Program-made: the position numbers and the translations under genes
Assembly (NCBI GenBank): GCA_902630065.1
Contig: CACOTF010000002.1
Coordinates: 52,169-116,168, forward strand
DNA length: 64,000 nucleotides
Source: an uncultured Pelagibacteraceae bacterium
Lineage (GTDB): Bacteria > Pseudomonadota > Alphaproteobacteria > Pelagibacterales > Pelagibacteraceae
Direction: 5' to 3'
Shown here: in pieces, positions 1 through 14,653 of the stretch
Position numbering within the stretch: position 1 is the stretch's first letter
Layout of the letters: every line of letters begins with the position of its first letter
The notes under the pieces: model-generated
Databases searched by the model: none
What the model was told of the DNA's origin: nothing
Seen by the model: only the letters and a program-made list of their open reading frames with translations

Positions 1-1343
1 ATACAGATGCAAAATTCAGATTCGAAAGAGGCATTGATCCCCTTTCAATTGAAGAAGGATTAATAAAAGCTTCTGAACTAATAAAACAAATTTGTGGAGG
101 TGAAATAAGCAATTTAGATGTAAAAAAAATTGAAAATTATAAAAAAACAATAATAAATTTTGATCCATTTCTTTTTGAAAAAACGACTGGATTTAATGTT
201 GAAAATATAGAATTAATCAAAATACTAAAAAAGCTAGGTTTTAATGTATCTAAGAATAAAAAAATTTTAAAACTAGCAATACCTTCATGGAGACCTGATA
301 TAACTCAACCAATTGATATTGTTGAAGAAATAGTGAGAATAAAAGGTTATGAACATATTAATACTTCAGAACCTATTAAGACAAGATTAAAGCCAACACT
401 TAATTATTATCAGAAATTATTTCATTTTTTACAAAGATCTGTCGCATCTAAAGGTTATTTAGAAACCGTAACATGGTCATTTACTGACTCTAAAATTAAT
501 CAATTATTTAAAGAAAATGATGAAGAAATACTAATTGTAAATCCGATAAGTTCAGATCTAAATGTTTTAAGAAATTCTATTTTTCCAAATTTATTATTTT
601 ATTTGAAGAAAAATTTAGATAGAGGATTTAAAGACATTTCTTTATTTGAAATTGGTCCAGCCTTTAAAGGAAAAAATCCTGGAGATCAACTGACAGTGAT
701 AGGCGCCGTAAGATCTGGAAAGGTTTCAAGATTGTCTTGGAACGATAAAGAGAGAATTGTAGACACATTCGATGTAAAAAAAGATGTGATACAAAGTCTT
801 TGTGAAGCAGGGATTAATAAAAATGATATTATTATAGACGATAGAACTCCTTCTTACTATCATCCAGGAAAATCTGGAGGAGTGTACCAAAATAAAAACG
901 AAAAAAATGCTATAGCATATTTTGGTGAAATACATCCAAACATTATAAAAAAATTAGATATTAAAACCGAAGGTTTGGTAATATTTGAAATTTGTCTTGA
1001 TTATATAAGAGCGTCAAAACAAAAGATAAAAGACTCAAAATCTGAATATAAATTTTCTGATTTCCAAAAATCAGAGAGAGATTTTGCATTTATTCTCAAT
1101 AAAAATTTTAAATCTCAAGAATTAGTTAATATAATTAAATCTGTTGATAACAAATTAATAAAGTCAGTCAGAGTATTTGATGTATTTGAGGGAGAAAATA
1201 TACCAGAGGGAAAAAAATCTATAGCTGTTAATGTAACTATTCAGTCAGAAGAAAAAACATTAAATGAAAATGACCTGGACAATATTAATAAACTAATAAT
1301 CTCTTCAGTTGAATCAAGGTCTGGTGCAAAAATTAGATCCTAA
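1..1343 (+). CDS. pheT: Phenylalanyl-tRNA synthetase beta subunit, C-terminal part (5' truncated by window edge; open in frame from nt 3)
   Basis: Frame stays open from nt 3 ([20 protein letters not shown]...) into the 333-1343 ORF; B5/core and C-terminal anticodon-binding-like sequence ([26 protein letters not shown]...[30 protein letters not shown]). Confidence 0.93.
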   Translation, partial: TDAKFRFERGIDPLSIEEGLIKASELIKQICGGEISNLDVKKIENYKKTIINFDPFLFEKTTGFNVENIELIKILKKLGFNVSKNKKILKLAIPSWRPDITQPIDIVEEIVRIKGYEHINTSEPIKTRLKPTLNYYQKLFHFLQRSVASKGYLETVTWSFTDSKINQLFKENDEEILIVNPISSDLNVLRNSIFPNLLFYLKKNLDRGFKDISLFEIGPAFKGKNPGDQLTVIGAVRSGKVSRLSWNDKERIVDTFDVKKDVIQSLCEAGINKNDIIIDDRTPSYYHPGKSGGVYQNKNEKNAIAYFGEIHPNIIKKLDIKTEGLVIFEICLDYIRASKQKIKDSKSEYKFSDFQKSERDFAFILNKNFKSQELVNIIKSVDNKLIKSVRVFDVFEGENIPEGKKSIAVNVTIQSEEKTLNENDLDNINKLIISSVESRSGAKIRS

Positions 1344-1346
1344 AAA

Positions 1347-3155
1347 ATGGGTGATACAATAGACAACATTAGGAATTTTGCAATTATAGCTCATATAGAT
1401 CATGGCAAATCAACTATAGCTGACAGAATAATTCATAAATGTGGAGGTTTGAGTGATAGAGAAATGAAATCTCAAGTACTTGACTCTATGGATATAGAAA
1501 GAGAGAGAGGGATAACAATTAAAGCACAAACAGTTAAATTAAATTATAAAGCCAAAAATGGAAAAAATTATATTTTAAATATTATAGACACCCCAGGACA
1601 TGTAGATTTTAGTTATGAAGTTAGTAGAAGCCTATATGCATGCGAAGGTTCAATATTAATTGTAGATAGCACTCAAGGAGTAGAAGCTCAAACACTTGCA
1701 AATGTATACCAAGCACTTGATATAAATCATGAGATTATTCCAGTATTAAATAAAATTGATCTGCCAGCATCTGATCTTGAAAGAACAAATAATCAAATTG
1801 AAGATGTTATTGGCATAGATACATCTAATTCTGTTCCTTGCTCTGGAAAAACTGGACAAGGAATAGATGAAATTCTTGAGCAAATTATTAACTCTTTGCC
1901 TGGACCTAAAGGTGAAAAAAATAGCAAATTAAAATGTTTACTAGTTGATAGCTGGTATGACACGTATCTTGGAGTAGTTATATTAGTGAGAATTATAGAC
2001 GGAAAACTAAAAAAAAATATGAAAATAAAAATGATGTCTACAAACCAAGAATATATTGTAGAAAAGGTTGGCGTTTTTACACCTAAGGCAAAAGATGTCA
2101 ATGAACTTAACGCTGGAGAAATAGGTTTTATTACAACTGGTATTAAAATTTTATCAGAAACTAAAGTTGGAGACACTATATGCGATGCAGAAAATCCTCT
2201 CCAAGATGCATTACCAGGGTTTAAACCAAGTAAACCAGTAGTTTTTTGTGGTTTATTTCCTGTAGATAGCTCTGAATATCAAAAATTAAAAGATGGACTT
2301 GCTAAATTACAATTAAATGATGCAAGTTTTTCTTATGAAGCAGAATCATCATCTGCCTTAGGACTTGGTTTTAGATGTGGATTTTTAGGTTTATTACATC
2401 TTGAAATAATCACAGAAAGACTTGAGAGAGAATTTGATATTAATTTATTAACTACAACACCAGGCGTTGTTTACAAAGTTTACTTAAATAATGGTGAAAT
2501 TGTTGAACTTCAAAATCCCTCAAATTTACCAGATCCTACTTATATAAAATTTATTGAAGAACCATGGATTAAAGCTACAATTATCACTCCAGATCAGTAT
2601 TTGGGACCAATTATTAAGTTATGTCAAAATAAAAGAGGTGTACAAACTAATTTAAGTTATTCAGGAAATCGTGCAGTTATTAATTACGAGATACCTTTAA
2701 ATGAAGTCGTATTTGATTTTAATGACCGTCTTAAATCTATGACAAGCGGATATGCTAGTTTCGATTATGAAATTATTGATCACAAAGAAGGAGATCTAGT
2801 AAAAATGAATATACTTGTAAATTCAGAACCTGTTGATGCTCTTGCAATGATGATACATAAAGATTTTGCTCAAACTACAGGTAGAGAGGTCTGTGAAAAA
2901 TTAAAAGACTTAATTCCAAGACACAACTTTATGATACCAATCCAAGCAGCTATTGGTGGTAAAATTATTGCTAGAGAAACTATCAAAGGTTTTAAAAAAG
3001 ATGTATTAACAAAAATTCATGGAGGTGGAGCGACAGATAGAAAAAGAAAACTGCTCGAAAAACAGAAAAAAGGTAAAGCAAGAGCTAAACAATTTGGAAA
3101 AGTTGAAATACCTCAGGAGGCATTCATTGGCGTTTTAAGAATTAACAAAGAATGA
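1347..3155 (+). CDS. lepA: Elongation factor 4 (LepA GTPase)
   Basis: [30 protein letters not shown]-terminal [26 protein letters not shown]. Confidence 0.97.
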   Translation: MGDTIDNIRNFAIIAHIDHGKSTIADRIIHKCGGLSDREMKSQVLDSMDIERERGITIKAQTVKLNYKAKNGKNYILNIIDTPGHVDFSYEVSRSLYACEGSILIVDSTQGVEAQTLANVYQALDINHEIIPVLNKIDLPASDLERTNNQIEDVIGIDTSNSVPCSGKTGQGIDEILEQIINSLPGPKGEKNSKLKCLLVDSWYDTYLGVVILVRIIDGKLKKNMKIKMMSTNQEYIVEKVGVFTPKAKDVNELNAGEIGFITTGIKILSETKVGDTICDAENPLQDALPGFKPSKPVVFCGLFPVDSSEYQKLKDGLAKLQLNDASFSYEAESSSALGLGFRCGFLGLLHLEIITERLEREFDINLLTTTPGVVYKVYLNNGEIVELQNPSNLPDPTYIKFIEEPWIKATIITPDQYLGPIIKLCQNKRGVQTNLSYSGNRAVINYEIPLNEVVFDFNDRLKSMTSGYASFDYEIIDHKEGDLVKMNILVNSEPVDALAMMIHKDFAQTTGREVCEKLKDLIPRHNFMIPIQAAIGGKIIARETIKGFKKDVLTKIHGGGATDRKRKLLEKQKKGKARAKQFGKVEIPQEAFIGVLRINKE

Positions 3156-3940
3156 CAAAAGACATAATAATATTAATATTACTTTTAATAATTTTATTAC
3201 TAACATATTTTATAAATAAAAAAAAAATTAAAAGATTAATTTATAAAAACAAAATAAAAAAAATAAATCTATCTGAGCTAGACCAAATTTTCAACGAGAA
3301 ATTAATAAGTGAAAATTTAAAAGGTCCAAAAGAAGATGCTATTGTCAAAAGTTTTATTATTTCTCCACAAAATAAAGTTGTAGGAATAACTTCTGATTAT
3401 GAAGCATGGATAATCTCTGTATTAAGTAAAAAAAGTAATAATATATTTGAATTTGGTGTTGGTAGTGGAAAAACTACTTATCTAATGGCACTTAATTCAA
3501 ACAAAGATACTAAAATTACCTGCTTAACTCTTGGACCAGATCAGGTAAAAAATTTAGAAAAAGAAAGTACAGATAATAAGATTTCATTTAGAAATATCAT
3601 AAATGAGAGCATATACCAAAAATTTCTATTTTCAGGAACCGATGTTGAAAATAAAATTAACATTATTTTTGAGAATTCAATAAATTTTGATGAAAGCAAA
3701 CATCTAAATAAATTTGATTTAATATTTATAGATGGAGGACATACTTACTCAGTTGTAAAAAATGATACCGAAAAATCATTTAAAATGATTAATAAAAACG
3801 GAATTATTTTGTGGCATGATTACGTCCCTGGTAAACAATCTTCAAAAGATGTTGTAAATTACTTAAATGAAATTTCTAAAGAGAAAAATATCTTAAATAT
3901 AAGACATACATCGTTATGTGTATTTAGAAATAGCGATTAA
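3152..3940 (+). CDS. Membrane-anchored class I SAM-dependent methyltransferase-like protein
   Basis: N-terminal TM segment followed by [16 protein letters not shown] and [18 protein letters not shown]; start overlaps lepA stop. Confidence 0.6.
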   Translation: MTKDIIILILLLIILLLTYFINKKKIKRLIYKNKIKKINLSELDQIFNEKLISENLKGPKEDAIVKSFIISPQNKVVGITSDYEAWIISVLSKKSNNIFEFGVGSGKTTYLMALNSNKDTKITCLTLGPDQVKNLEKESTDNKISFRNIINESIYQKFLFSGTDVENKINIIFENSINFDESKHLNKFDLIFIDGGHTYSVVKNDTEKSFKMINKNGIILWHDYVPGKQSSKDVVNYLNEISKEKNILNIRHTSLCVFRNSD

Positions 3941-3941
3941 A

Positions 3942-4031
3942 GGAGAGGTGGCCGAGTGGTTGAAGGCGCACGCTTGGAAAGCGTGTATAGGGGAAACTCT
4001 ATCATGGGTTCGAATCCCATTCTCTCCGCCA
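3942..4031 (+). tRNA. tRNA-Ser(GGA), CCA encoded
   Basis: ggagaggtggccgagtggttgaaggc...cttggaa anticodon loop, long variable arm, ggttcgaatcc T arm, ctctcc acceptor match, gcca end. Confidence 0.96.
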
Positions 4032-4195
4032 TATTTTTGTTAGAAAATTCATCTTTTTAACGGGTTTTACTGAAATAGAAAAAAAATCTAAAATACATCA
4101 AATAAATGTTGGTATTCAACACTTATTTAAGCTTTTGCACTTCTGCCATTTTATAATTTTTTGTAAAAATGTTATAAAAATTTCTTCCATATTAA

Positions 4196-6259
<2,064 letters not shown>

Positions 6260-7540
6260 ATGGATTTAAAACAATCTGTCAAAGCAGCATCATTAAATAA
6301 GTCTACTTATATCAATTTAAGATGGATTGGGATTTTAGGTCAATTTATAACTATAAACACAGTCAAATTTATTTTTGGCTTTGAGTTTAACTTTATTTTA
6401 TCTAATCTTATAATTTTTATTGGAGCTTTAAGTAACTTTTACTTAATATTTTTTTATAAAAAACCAATACTTTCAAACGTAACTTCTTTTAATTTTTTAA
6501 CTTTAGATATACTTCAATTGAGCGCTTTACTTTATTTATCCGGGGGTATTTTAAATCCATTTTCAATATTTCTTTTGATACCAAGTGTATTTGCTGCATC
6601 CAATTTAAATATTAAAACAAATATTGCTTTAATTTTAATTACTCTAGCATCAATCATAATTTTAACTTTTTATCACTATGAATTGCCAAAACCATTGGAT
6701 GAATACAGTATTAGTCAGTATTATTACTATGCAATTCCTCTAGCATTGATTGTTGCATTATTTTTTTTAAACTATTTTGCATTTATTTTCGGACAAGAAA
6801 CAAACCTTAGAAAAGATGCATTAGATAAAATTCAAGAGGTAATTTCCAAAGAACATGAACTTGTTTCACTTGGGGGGCAAGCCGCTGCTGCCGCTCATTC
6901 GTTTGGCACCCCTTTGTCTACAATTAAAATTATCTCTCACGATTTATTTGATCAATTTAAAGAAAATGATGATGTGAAAAAAGATCTCGAGTTATTAATT
7001 AGTCAAGTTAATAGGTGTAATGATATTTTAAAAAAACTAACATTAAACCCTACTATAGAGGATGATTTTATTAGTAAAAATAAAACACTTTACGATTACA
7101 TTAGTGAGATAGTTAACTCATTCAAGGAAATTTCTAATAAGAATTTCAATATTGATAAAGAGCAAGATTCTAACTCATTTGAAATACTTAAATCTGTTGA
7201 AATTGTTTATGGTTTAAGGAATTTTATTGGAAATGCTAATAAATTTTCAAACGAAAATATTTATATTGCTATCAAAAGTGATAGTCAAAAGACTGAAATT
7301 ACAATAGAGGACGATGGGCCTGGTATACCAAAAGATATACTTAATAAGATTGGAGAGCCCTATATTAAGACACTTAAACATAAAGATAATAAAAAAACTG
7401 GATTGGGTTTAGGGATTTTTATAGGCAAAACATTGTTAGAAAAAAATTCTGCCAGAATAACAATTAGAAATTCAGAAACTAGAGGTGGAGCTGAAGTAAA
7501 AATAGAGTGGGAAAATAAAAATTTAAAAAAATTAGTGTAA
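6260..7540 (+). CDS. RegB/PrrB-type redox-sensing histidine kinase
   Basis: Six-TM-like N-terminus, H-box [22 protein letters not shown]-box FIGNANKF, G-boxes IEDDGPGIP and [14 protein letters not shown]. Confidence 0.75.
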   Translation: MDLKQSVKAASLNKSTYINLRWIGILGQFITINTVKFIFGFEFNFILSNLIIFIGALSNFYLIFFYKKPILSNVTSFNFLTLDILQLSALLYLSGGILNPFSIFLLIPSVFAASNLNIKTNIALILITLASIIILTFYHYELPKPLDEYSISQYYYYAIPLALIVALFFLNYFAFIFGQETNLRKDALDKIQEVISKEHELVSLGGQAAAAAHSFGTPLSTIKIISHDLFDQFKENDDVKKDLELLISQVNRCNDILKKLTLNPTIEDDFISKNKTLYDYISEIVNSFKEISNKNFNIDKEQDSNSFEILKSVEIVYGLRNFIGNANKFSNENIYIAIKSDSQKTEITIEDDGPGIPKDILNKIGEPYIKTLKHKDNKKTGLGLGIFIGKTLLEKNSARITIRNSETRGGAEVKIEWENKNLKKLV

Positions 7541-9322
7541 TTTTTTATTATTTTCAAACAAACCACTAAGCTGGCCAATCATTACATCACCTAACTCTTG
7601 AACGTCAGCAATTTTTATCGCTTTTTTGTAGTATCTCGAAACATCGTGGCCAATACCTATTGCAAGAATTTCGATATCACTTTTGCTTTCTATTGATTTT
7701 ACAGTTTGCTTTAAATGTTTTTCTAAAAAATCACCCGAATTAACAGATAATGTTGAGTCATCAACTGGTGCACCATCTGAAATAACCATAAGAATTTTTC
7801 TTTCTTCTTTTCTTTTCTTAAGTCTATTAAAAGCCCAAGTAATAGCTTCACCATCAATATTTTCTTTAAGTAAGCCCTCTTTTAGCATTAAGCCTAAATT
7901 TTTTTTTGATTGTCTCCAGTGAGTGTCAGCAGATTTATAAATTATATGTCTTAAATCATTTAAACGTCCCGGATTTTTTAATTTACCAAGTTTATTCCAC
8001 TTTTCTCTGCTCTTACCACCCTTCCAATTTTTTGTTGTGAAACCAAGAATTTCTACTTTGACTGAACATCTTTCTAGTGTTCTAGATAATATATCGGCAC
8101 AAAGAGCGGCAATAGTAATTGGCCTCCCTCTCATAGATCCAGAATTATCTATGAGTAAAGTCACAACTGTATCTTTAAACTCTAAATCTTTCTCTTTTTT
8201 AAAAGAAAGAGAATTATATGGATCAATTATTATTCTCGGCAATTTTGAACTATCTAATAAACCTTCTTCAAGATCAAACTCCCAAGCTCTATTTTGTTTT
8301 GCAAGTAACTGTCTTTGTAATTTATTTGCAAGTTTCGTAATTATGTCTTGGAAACTAGTTAGTTGTTGGTCTAAATTTTTTCTTAATTTTGAAATTTCTT
8401 CAGAACTTTCCAGTGTTTCTGCTTTTGCTGTCTCATCAAATTCTGAAGTATATATTTTATATTCTCTATTACTTATTCCTAAATTTTTTTTCTGGACAAT
8501 ATTTTCTATCTCATTATTTTCAGCATCATCATTTCCCAGCTGTTCATCAAGCCTAAATTCATTCATTTCGTCAGAACTATCAACACCTTCATTGATACTG
8601 TCTTCCTCTTCTCTTTCTTGAGACTCTCCACTGTCTGTTTTTTGATCATCTTTTGAATTATTTTTATCTTGCTCATCTTCTTTCTGTTCTTCCCTTTTGT
8701 TCTCCTCTTCCGACTCAAAGATTTCCATATTCTGGAGAATTTCCGATATTTTGGAATTATATATGTTTTGATTTTCTGCATTTTCTTTTAAAAAATTTAT
8801 GTGTCTATCTAAGGATTTTTCAAAATCATTTTTCCAGTATGATAAAATTTTTTTAGCACTTTCAGATAAACTTACATTCATTAGTTTATTAAGCATGTAA
8901 TATTCAAAAGCCTCAGAAACGTTTGATTCTTCTTTCTTTTTTATGTTTTCAGATTTTGCCAAACTGATCTTATTGTTATATTTGGTCATTAAATTTTTTG
9001 AAATTCCCTTCATCATTTGTGACCCTAAAAGTTCATATCTTATTTTTTCAGAAATCTTATAGAGTGTATGGCAAGTAGGTGTTTTTGGAATATTTTGTTC
9101 CAAAGTGGAATTATCAGAAAATTTTCTTTTTAATGCCTCCGAATCTGCTTCAGCTCTTAATTTAACAAAGTTTTCCTTATCTTTTAAATTATCAAATTTA
9201 GAAATATTAAATTCTTTTGAATTTTTTTTTTCTTTTAATGTATGTGTTTCACCTGAAATGGCTTTAATTGTTGAGTTTAAAGCTTGTTTAAATTGCTCTT
9301 TTATAAGATCATCTTTGTTCAT
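7532..9322 (-). CDS. cobT: CobT-like protein (cobaltochelatase CobT family, VWA domain)
   Basis: Acidic central region, C-terminal [33 protein letters not shown] and [12 protein letters not shown]; adjacent to cobS. Confidence 0.85.
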   Translation of the reverse strand: MNKDDLIKEQFKQALNSTIKAISGETHTLKEKKNSKEFNISKFDNLKDKENFVKLRAEADSEALKRKFSDNSTLEQNIPKTPTCHTLYKISEKIRYELLGSQMMKGISKNLMTKYNNKISLAKSENIKKKEESNVSEAFEYYMLNKLMNVSLSESAKKILSYWKNDFEKSLDRHINFLKENAENQNIYNSKISEILQNMEIFESEEENKREEQKEDEQDKNNSKDDQKTDSGESQEREEEDSINEGVDSSDEMNEFRLDEQLGNDDAENNEIENIVQKKNLGISNREYKIYTSEFDETAKAETLESSEEISKLRKNLDQQLTSFQDIITKLANKLQRQLLAKQNRAWEFDLEEGLLDSSKLPRIIIDPYNSLSFKKEKDLEFKDTVVTLLIDNSGSMRGRPITIAALCADILSRTLERCSVKVEILGFTTKNWKGGKSREKWNKLGKLKNPGRLNDLRHIIYKSADTHWRQSKKNLGLMLKEGLLKENIDGEAITWAFNRLKKRKEERKILMVISDGAPVDDSTLSVNSGDFLEKHLKQTVKSIESKSDIEILAIGIGHDVSRYYKKAIKIADVQELGDVMIGQLSGLFENNKKLH

Positions 9323-10296
9323 TAAACCTGAATATTTATCATCGACTCTGGCAATTCTTCACCAAAACATCTTTGATAGTATTCTGCGATTGTGTTCTTT
9401 TCGACATCATCACATTTATTTAAAAAAGTTACTCTGAATGCATAGCCTACGTCTTTAAATATTTCAGAATTTTCTGCCCAATGTAGTACTGTCCTTGGAC
9501 TCATAACAGTTGAAATGTCTCCAGCCATAAAGCCTTTTCTTGTTAATGTCGCAACTTTTATCATATTTGCAACTCTCTCTTTACCTTTATTATTATCTAG
9601 AGACTTGTTTTTTCCTAAAATAATTTCCATTTCTTTTTCCAAAGCTAAATAATTTAGTGTTGTAACAATGTTCCATCTATCCATTTGCCCCTGGTTTATT
9701 TGTTGTGTTCCGTGATAGAGGCCAGTTGTATCTCCTAAACCAACAGTATTTGAAGTTGCAAATAATCTAAAATATTTGTTTTGTTTAATGACCTTATTCT
9801 TATCTAATAAAGTAAAATTACCCTCAGCTTCTAAAACTCTTTGAATTACAAACATCACATCTGGTCTACCAGCATCATATTCATCAAATACTAAAGCTAC
9901 AGGATTTTGTATCGACCAAGGAAGTATTCCCTCCTTGAATTCTGTAACTTGTTTACCATCTTTAATTATAATTGAGTCTTTTCCAATTAAATCTATTCTA
10001 CTAACATGGCTATCTAAGTTAATTCTAATACATGGCCAGTTTAATCTAGCTGCAATTTGTTCTATGTGTGTGGATTTACCTGTTCCATGATAACCTTGCA
10101 CAAGAACTCTTTTGTTAAATGAAAATCCAGAGAGGATTGCTAAAGTTGTGTCTTTATCAAATTTATAAGTTTTATCTATATCTGGCACATAATCAGTTTT
10201 TTTTGAAAATGCGTCTACTTCCATATCAGAATCTATTCCGAATGTTTGTTTAATCGATAATTTGATATCTGGGGTCTGTTCAATATTTGTTGTCAA
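9322..10296 (-). CDS. cobS: CobS-like AAA+ ATPase (MoxR/CobS family)
   Basis: [96 protein letters not shown]. Confidence 0.9.
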   Translation of the reverse strand: MTTNIEQTPDIKLSIKQTFGIDSDMEVDAFSKKTDYVPDIDKTYKFDKDTTLAILSGFSFNKRVLVQGYHGTGKSTHIEQIAARLNWPCIRINLDSHVSRIDLIGKDSIIIKDGKQVTEFKEGILPWSIQNPVALVFDEYDAGRPDVMFVIQRVLEAEGNFTLLDKNKVIKQNKYFRLFATSNTVGLGDTTGLYHGTQQINQGQMDRWNIVTTLNYLALEKEMEIILGKNKSLDNNKGKERVANMIKVATLTRKGFMAGDISTVMSPRTVLHWAENSEIFKDVGYAFRVTFLNKCDDVEKNTIAEYYQRCFGEELPESMINIQV

Positions 10297-10828
10297 TTTT
10301 GTCCTTATAAGTATTTTTCAATTGGGTATAAGCTAAAGTTATCACTTTGAGCTTATCTTCAAATTTTTTATTGCCAGCATTCATATCAGGGTGAAATTTT
10401 TTCACAAGTCTTTTGAATTTTTCTTGTATTTTGGCCCATTTTAAACCAACTCCAACACCCAAAATTTCAAAGGCTTTAAGATCATTACTATTAAACTTAA
10501 ACTTATTCATATGATTCAAGTTACTAAAATCTTTAAATTTTCCATTTTCATCTTTTAAAGTATTATTCCACAATATTTTGAAAAAATTATCCGAAGAACT
10601 AAAACTCTGGGTTGGCTTATGCCATGTAATGTCAGATTTTAAAAAGTTGATTACTTGTTCGTCGCTCATACCTGAAAAATAATTCCAGCTTTTATTAAAC
10701 TCTCTTACATGCTCAAGACAGAGAAGTCTATATTCTTTGCTGTTATCCTTTTCTTTTGGAGCTTTGTAAAGTCCCTCTTCGTTACAATTATTCCATTCAC
10801 AAATATTTTTCATATTATATAATATCAA
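10280..10828 (-). CDS. J-domain (DnaJ-like) protein
   Basis: C-terminal [11 protein letters not shown]...[41 protein letters not shown] with HPD motif. Confidence 0.8.
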   Translation of the reverse strand: MILYNMKNICEWNNCNEEGLYKAPKEKDNSKEYRLLCLEHVREFNKSWNYFSGMSDEQVINFLKSDITWHKPTQSFSSSDNFFKILWNNTLKDENGKFKDFSNLNHMNKFKFNSNDLKAFEILGVGVGLKWAKIQEKFKRLVKKFHPDMNAGNKKFEDKLKVITLAYTQLKNTYKDKIDNKY

Positions 10829-10833
10829 GTTTA

Positions 10834-11094
10834 ATGGATATTAATCAACTTTCAAAAAAAATTGAAAATAAACTTTTGAAAGACAATTCCATAAAAGATG
10901 TAAAGATAATTGACAACACTTATAAGCATTTAAAACACAATTCCCATCAGGAAGGTAAATTTCATATTAAATTAGAAATAAATTCTGATATATTAAAAAA
11001 GACGGATAGAATTCAGTCTAATAAAGTAATTTACAAAATTTTAAGTGAAGAATTGAAAACTGATATTCATTCTTTACAAATAAGCTTTATTTAA
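10834..11094 (+). CDS. BolA family protein
   Basis: Start taken at the downstream ATG (MDINQLSKKIENKLL); HNSHQEGKFHIKLEINSD...RIQSNKVIYKILSEEL...IHSLQISF. Confidence 0.75.
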   Translation: MDINQLSKKIENKLLKDNSIKDVKIIDNTYKHLKHNSHQEGKFHIKLEINSDILKKTDRIQSNKVIYKILSEELKTDIHSLQISFI

Positions 11095-12189
11095 TTCTTT
11101 TAATAAAAACTTGTTCAATTCAACAGATTTGGCCTGATAACTTAGGTTTAACTTTCCAAAATTCCTTATTAATATTAAGTTTATACTATCTGATTTATTT
11201 TTTTTATCACTTTTCATAAAATTTAGAATTGATGTAATTTTCCTTTTATTAAAAAGATCTTTATATTTATTTTTAATTTCTATCTTTTTAATATGATTAT
11301 TTATTAATTCTGAATTTGAATATGAGATAATTTTTTTTTCTTTACTAAAATTTACAGCATTCATTAAACCAAATATGACAGCTTCTCCATGATTCAATTT
11401 TTTTGAATATCCGAGAGTAGCCTCATATGCATGGGCAAAAGTATGCCCAAGATTTAAAGATTTTCTTAAATTTTTTTCTTTTTCATCCTTTTCAATAATT
11501 TTTTTTTTTAATAAACAGCTATTTAAAATTGCGTTAATTATAAAATTACCTTTTAGGTTTAAAATCTTATTAAAATTTTTATCTAAAAAAACAAAATTTT
11601 TTTTGCTATCAATTAGACTACTTTTTAATATTTCAGCATATCCACATATAATTTCTCTTTTGGGTAGGGTATGTAGTAAATTAATATCTGAAATTACTAA
11701 ATCTGGTTGATAAAAACTTCCTACAAGATTTTTTCCAAATTTATTATTAATACCTGTTTTGCCGCCTATTGAGGAATCGACTTGAGCTAATAAAGTGGAT
11801 GGAATGTTTATAAATTTTATTCCTCTTTTAAATGTGCTGGCTGCATATCCAACCACATCTCCTGTAATTCCTCCACCAAATGAAATTATACAGTCTTCTC
11901 TATAAAAATTATTTTTAAATAAAACATTATGTATTTTATCGATACTTAGGTTACTTTTATTTTTCTCATTTGCACTAAAATTTAAAGTATAAATTTTTTG
12001 ATTTTTTAAATTTCCTAAGAGTAATCTTCTAAATTTTTTTGGTATCTTACTGTCAATTACGATTAAACATTTTGAAAATAATATTTTATTTTTTTTTAAA
12101 ATATTTCTTAATTTTGAAATTAGATTGGTACCAATATGAACTTCGTAATTTTTACTTTTAGTTTTAACTTTTATTATTTTTTGTTTCAT
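11074..12189 (-). CDS. aroB: 3-dehydroquinate synthase
   Basis: SFGGGITGDVVGYAASTFKRGIKFINIPSTLLAQVDSSIGGKTGIN; NLGHTFAHAYEATLGYSKKLNHGEAVIFG. Confidence 0.95.
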   Translation of the reverse strand: MKQKIIKVKTKSKNYEVHIGTNLISKLRNILKKNKILFSKCLIVIDSKIPKKFRRLLLGNLKNQKIYTLNFSANEKNKSNLSIDKIHNVLFKNNFYREDCIISFGGGITGDVVGYAASTFKRGIKFINIPSTLLAQVDSSIGGKTGINNKFGKNLVGSFYQPDLVISDINLLHTLPKREIICGYAEILKSSLIDSKKNFVFLDKNFNKILNLKGNFIINAILNSCLLKKKIIEKDEKEKNLRKSLNLGHTFAHAYEATLGYSKKLNHGEAVIFGLMNAVNFSKEKKIISYSNSELINNHIKKIEIKNKYKDLFNKRKITSILNFMKSDKKNKSDSINLILIRNFGKLNLSYQAKSVELNKFLLKELNKAYL

Positions 12190-12688
12190 ATTTTTTTATA
12201 ATTTTATTTGCTATTTCATTTTTATTTAACTGATCACAATTAATTGTAAAATCTGCCAAACTATATATTTTAGCTCTTTCATATATTAGTTTCTCTAGAT
12301 CTGTTTCACTTAATGTCATAGCCAGAGGTCTTTTTTTGCTACCGTTTATTCTTTTAATTATTATATCTTTTTTCCAATTCAACCAAAAACTAAAAGAACT
12401 TTTTTTACATTCTTTCCTAATATTAGTATTAATATATGCACCTCCACCTAGTGACAAAATTTGTTTCTCACCTTTTAAACATGATAATGTTATTTCTTCT
12501 TCACATTGACGGAAGTATTTTTCTCCCTTTTTTTTGAAAATTTCTGCAATTTTCATTTTTTCTTTTTCTTCAATTCTATTATCTATATCAATAAATTTAA
12601 GTTTGGTTTGTTTAGAAATTAATTTTCCTATTAAAGTCTTTCCTGAACCCATCATACCAACTAAAACTAGATTTTTATTTGATTCCAT
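12164..12688 (-). CDS. aroK: Shikimate kinase
   Basis: LVGMMGSGKTLIGKLI; FIDIDNRIEE; LSLGGGAY; KRPL. Confidence 0.93.
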   Translation of the reverse strand: MESNKNLVLVGMMGSGKTLIGKLISKQTKLKFIDIDNRIEEKEKMKIAEIFKKKGEKYFRQCEEEITLSCLKGEKQILSLGGGAYINTNIRKECKKSSFSFWLNWKKDIIIKRINGSKKRPLAMTLSETDLEKLIYERAKIYSLADFTINCDQLNKNEIANKIIKKYETKNNKS

Positions 12689-12784
12689 ATATTTCTAAGT
12701 TGAAAAAACACAAATATGTCTTATTTTGATTTTACAAAATTATATGCTTTTAAAACATTATACTACAAAGGAATATAACATAAT

Positions 12785-12925
12785 ATGAAATTTGCAATTA
12801 AAGCTGGAATTATTTTTTTTATATTAATTTTGTCCATTGTTGTTTTGAGTCAGATTGATTTTCCATCCCCCAACAAAAAAATTGAAGTGATTTTGCCTAA
12901 TGAAAATTTTAAAACAATTAAGTAA
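12785..12925 (+). CDS. Small single-TM protein (46 aa), unknown function
   Basis: ATG..TAA: MKFAIKAGIIFFILILSIVVLSQIDFPSPNKKIEVILPNENFKTIK; overlaps the start of the next ORF (possible coupling). Confidence 0.45.
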   Translation: MKFAIKAGIIFFILILSIVVLSQIDFPSPNKKIEVILPNENFKTIK

Positions 12926-14639
12926 AATAATTTTCAAAATAACCTTAATTTTATTTTTTTATAATTATTCTTTTGCAAATGAACCAATCGATATTTGGAA
13001 AATTGAAAAAAAGGACATTATTAACAAAGATAATTCTACTTCAAATATAAACGCAAGTAATAATGTAAACACTAACACAACATTATCAGTTCAATCTAGT
13101 TCTGAGATAGTAATAAATAAAGAAATTGAGTCATCCACTATAAAATTAGCTGGATTGTATGATCCTGCGCAGAATGGCCTAAAAATTGACATGTGGTCGA
13201 ACAGCGATGGTGAGTTAATTAAAAGTATATTAAATAAAAATTTAAATAGAAACTTATCTGAATTTTCAAAAAAAATATTAGACATAGCTTTACTAACAAA
13301 TTCATATATTCCAACAAATAATATTACTGAAGAGGAATTTTTAGAGTTTAAATTTAATCATTTAATAAACAAAAAAGATTTTGAATTAATCAAAGAATTT
13401 TTAATCAATAATTCTGAAGTTTTAAATAAAAATAAATTGATTAAATTTTATTCAGAATATTTTCTTTCAAACTCTGAAGTAAAAAAAGCATGTGAAATAT
13501 TTAATATTAGTGGAGCTATTACTGATAAATATTTAAATAATTTTAAAATTTATTGTTTAATTCTAGAAGATAAAAAAGAACAAGCTCAACTACTTTTCGA
13601 TTTGTCAAAAGAGTTGGATGAGATAGACACTTTTTTTGAAAATAAATTTAATATATTAATGGGTTACGCTAGCAAAGATGAAATAATTTCAGACGAAAAT
13701 ATTTTATATTTCCACCTATCTCATAAAACAAATAATGATTTTAATTATGAGCCAAAAATGGACTCACCTAAATATATCTGGAGTTATTTGTCGTCATCAA
13801 ATATTCTTAAAAATTCAAATTCCTTTGATATTGAAAATCCAGAAGATTTAAGGTTATTAGAAAGGGCAACCCACGAAAATGTATTTGATGAGAGAGAACT
13901 ACTAGATACATATAAAAAATTTCAATTTAACATAACACAACTATTAAATGCCAAAGATGCTTATAAGCTACTTCCAGATTATGAGGGTAGAGCTTTATTA
14001 TATCAAAGATTACTTTTATCTGTTGATGTCGAGCAAAGATTAAGTATGGCGTCTGAATTATATAAATCTTTCCAAAAAAAAAAGTTAGATAATGCGTTTG
14101 ATAATGAAATCAAAGTCATTTTAAAAAAAATAAAAAAAGATGATGTTCCATCAAATTTTACTACTTTTTATGACAATCATACCCAGAATAAGTTAACAAA
14201 AGAGAGAAAGATAAAATTTAATAATAAAAAAATACATCAGTCAAAATTATTAAATTATTTTTTAAATAAAACTAGTTTGCCTAAAGCTGAAAAGGAAACA
14301 AACGATATTCTAAAAAAAATTAAAAGAAACAAAAAATATGTTTTTTCTACAAAAGATATGATACTTATTGAATCTCTTAAATCAGATGGTGTAAAAATAG
14401 ATAAAAAATACGCAAACCTTTATGAATACAACTATCAATTTTCCTCTGATATAAAACAAATGCTATCGAATGGAGAGTTAGGCTTATTATTAATTAAAAT
14501 AGTAGATATTGTTGGTGAAAGTAACCTTGAAGATCTAGATATAAACACTGTGAATTTATTAGTTTCAACTATGAATGAGCTAAAAAATGTAGATTTAAGG
14601 AACGAAATTCTAATAGAAGTCTTGCCTTTAAAAGTCTAA
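12900..14639 (+). CDS. Conserved-type secreted/periplasmic protein of unknown function
   Basis: 579-aa ORF with N-terminal signal-like segment (KIIFKITLILFFYNYSFA); no domain recognised. Confidence 0.6.
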   Translation: MKILKQLSKIIFKITLILFFYNYSFANEPIDIWKIEKKDIINKDNSTSNINASNNVNTNTTLSVQSSSEIVINKEIESSTIKLAGLYDPAQNGLKIDMWSNSDGELIKSILNKNLNRNLSEFSKKILDIALLTNSYIPTNNITEEEFLEFKFNHLINKKDFELIKEFLINNSEVLNKNKLIKFYSEYFLSNSEVKKACEIFNISGAITDKYLNNFKIYCLILEDKKEQAQLLFDLSKELDEIDTFFENKFNILMGYASKDEIISDENILYFHLSHKTNNDFNYEPKMDSPKYIWSYLSSSNILKNSNSFDIENPEDLRLLERATHENVFDERELLDTYKKFQFNITQLLNAKDAYKLLPDYEGRALLYQRLLLSVDVEQRLSMASELYKSFQKKKLDNAFDNEIKVILKKIKKDDVPSNFTTFYDNHTQNKLTKERKIKFNNKKIHQSKLLNYFLNKTSLPKAEKETNDILKKIKRNKKYVFSTKDMILIESLKSDGVKIDKKYANLYEYNYQFSSDIKQMLSNGELGLLLIKIVDIVGESNLEDLDINTVNLLVSTMNELKNVDLRNEILIEVLPLKV

Positions 14640-14653
14640 ACAATAAATAAACT

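Noticed and set aside
1793-2176. 127-aa minus-strand ORF
   Set aside because: Antisense to lepA; shadow ORF. Other short antisense ORFs in the track (e.g. 4636, 5560, 37219, 38845, 53082, 55550, 63378) rejected likewise.
8037-8621. 194-aa plus-strand ORF
   Set aside because: Antisense to cobT in a region of strong CobT coding evidence; composition looks like a shadow ORF.
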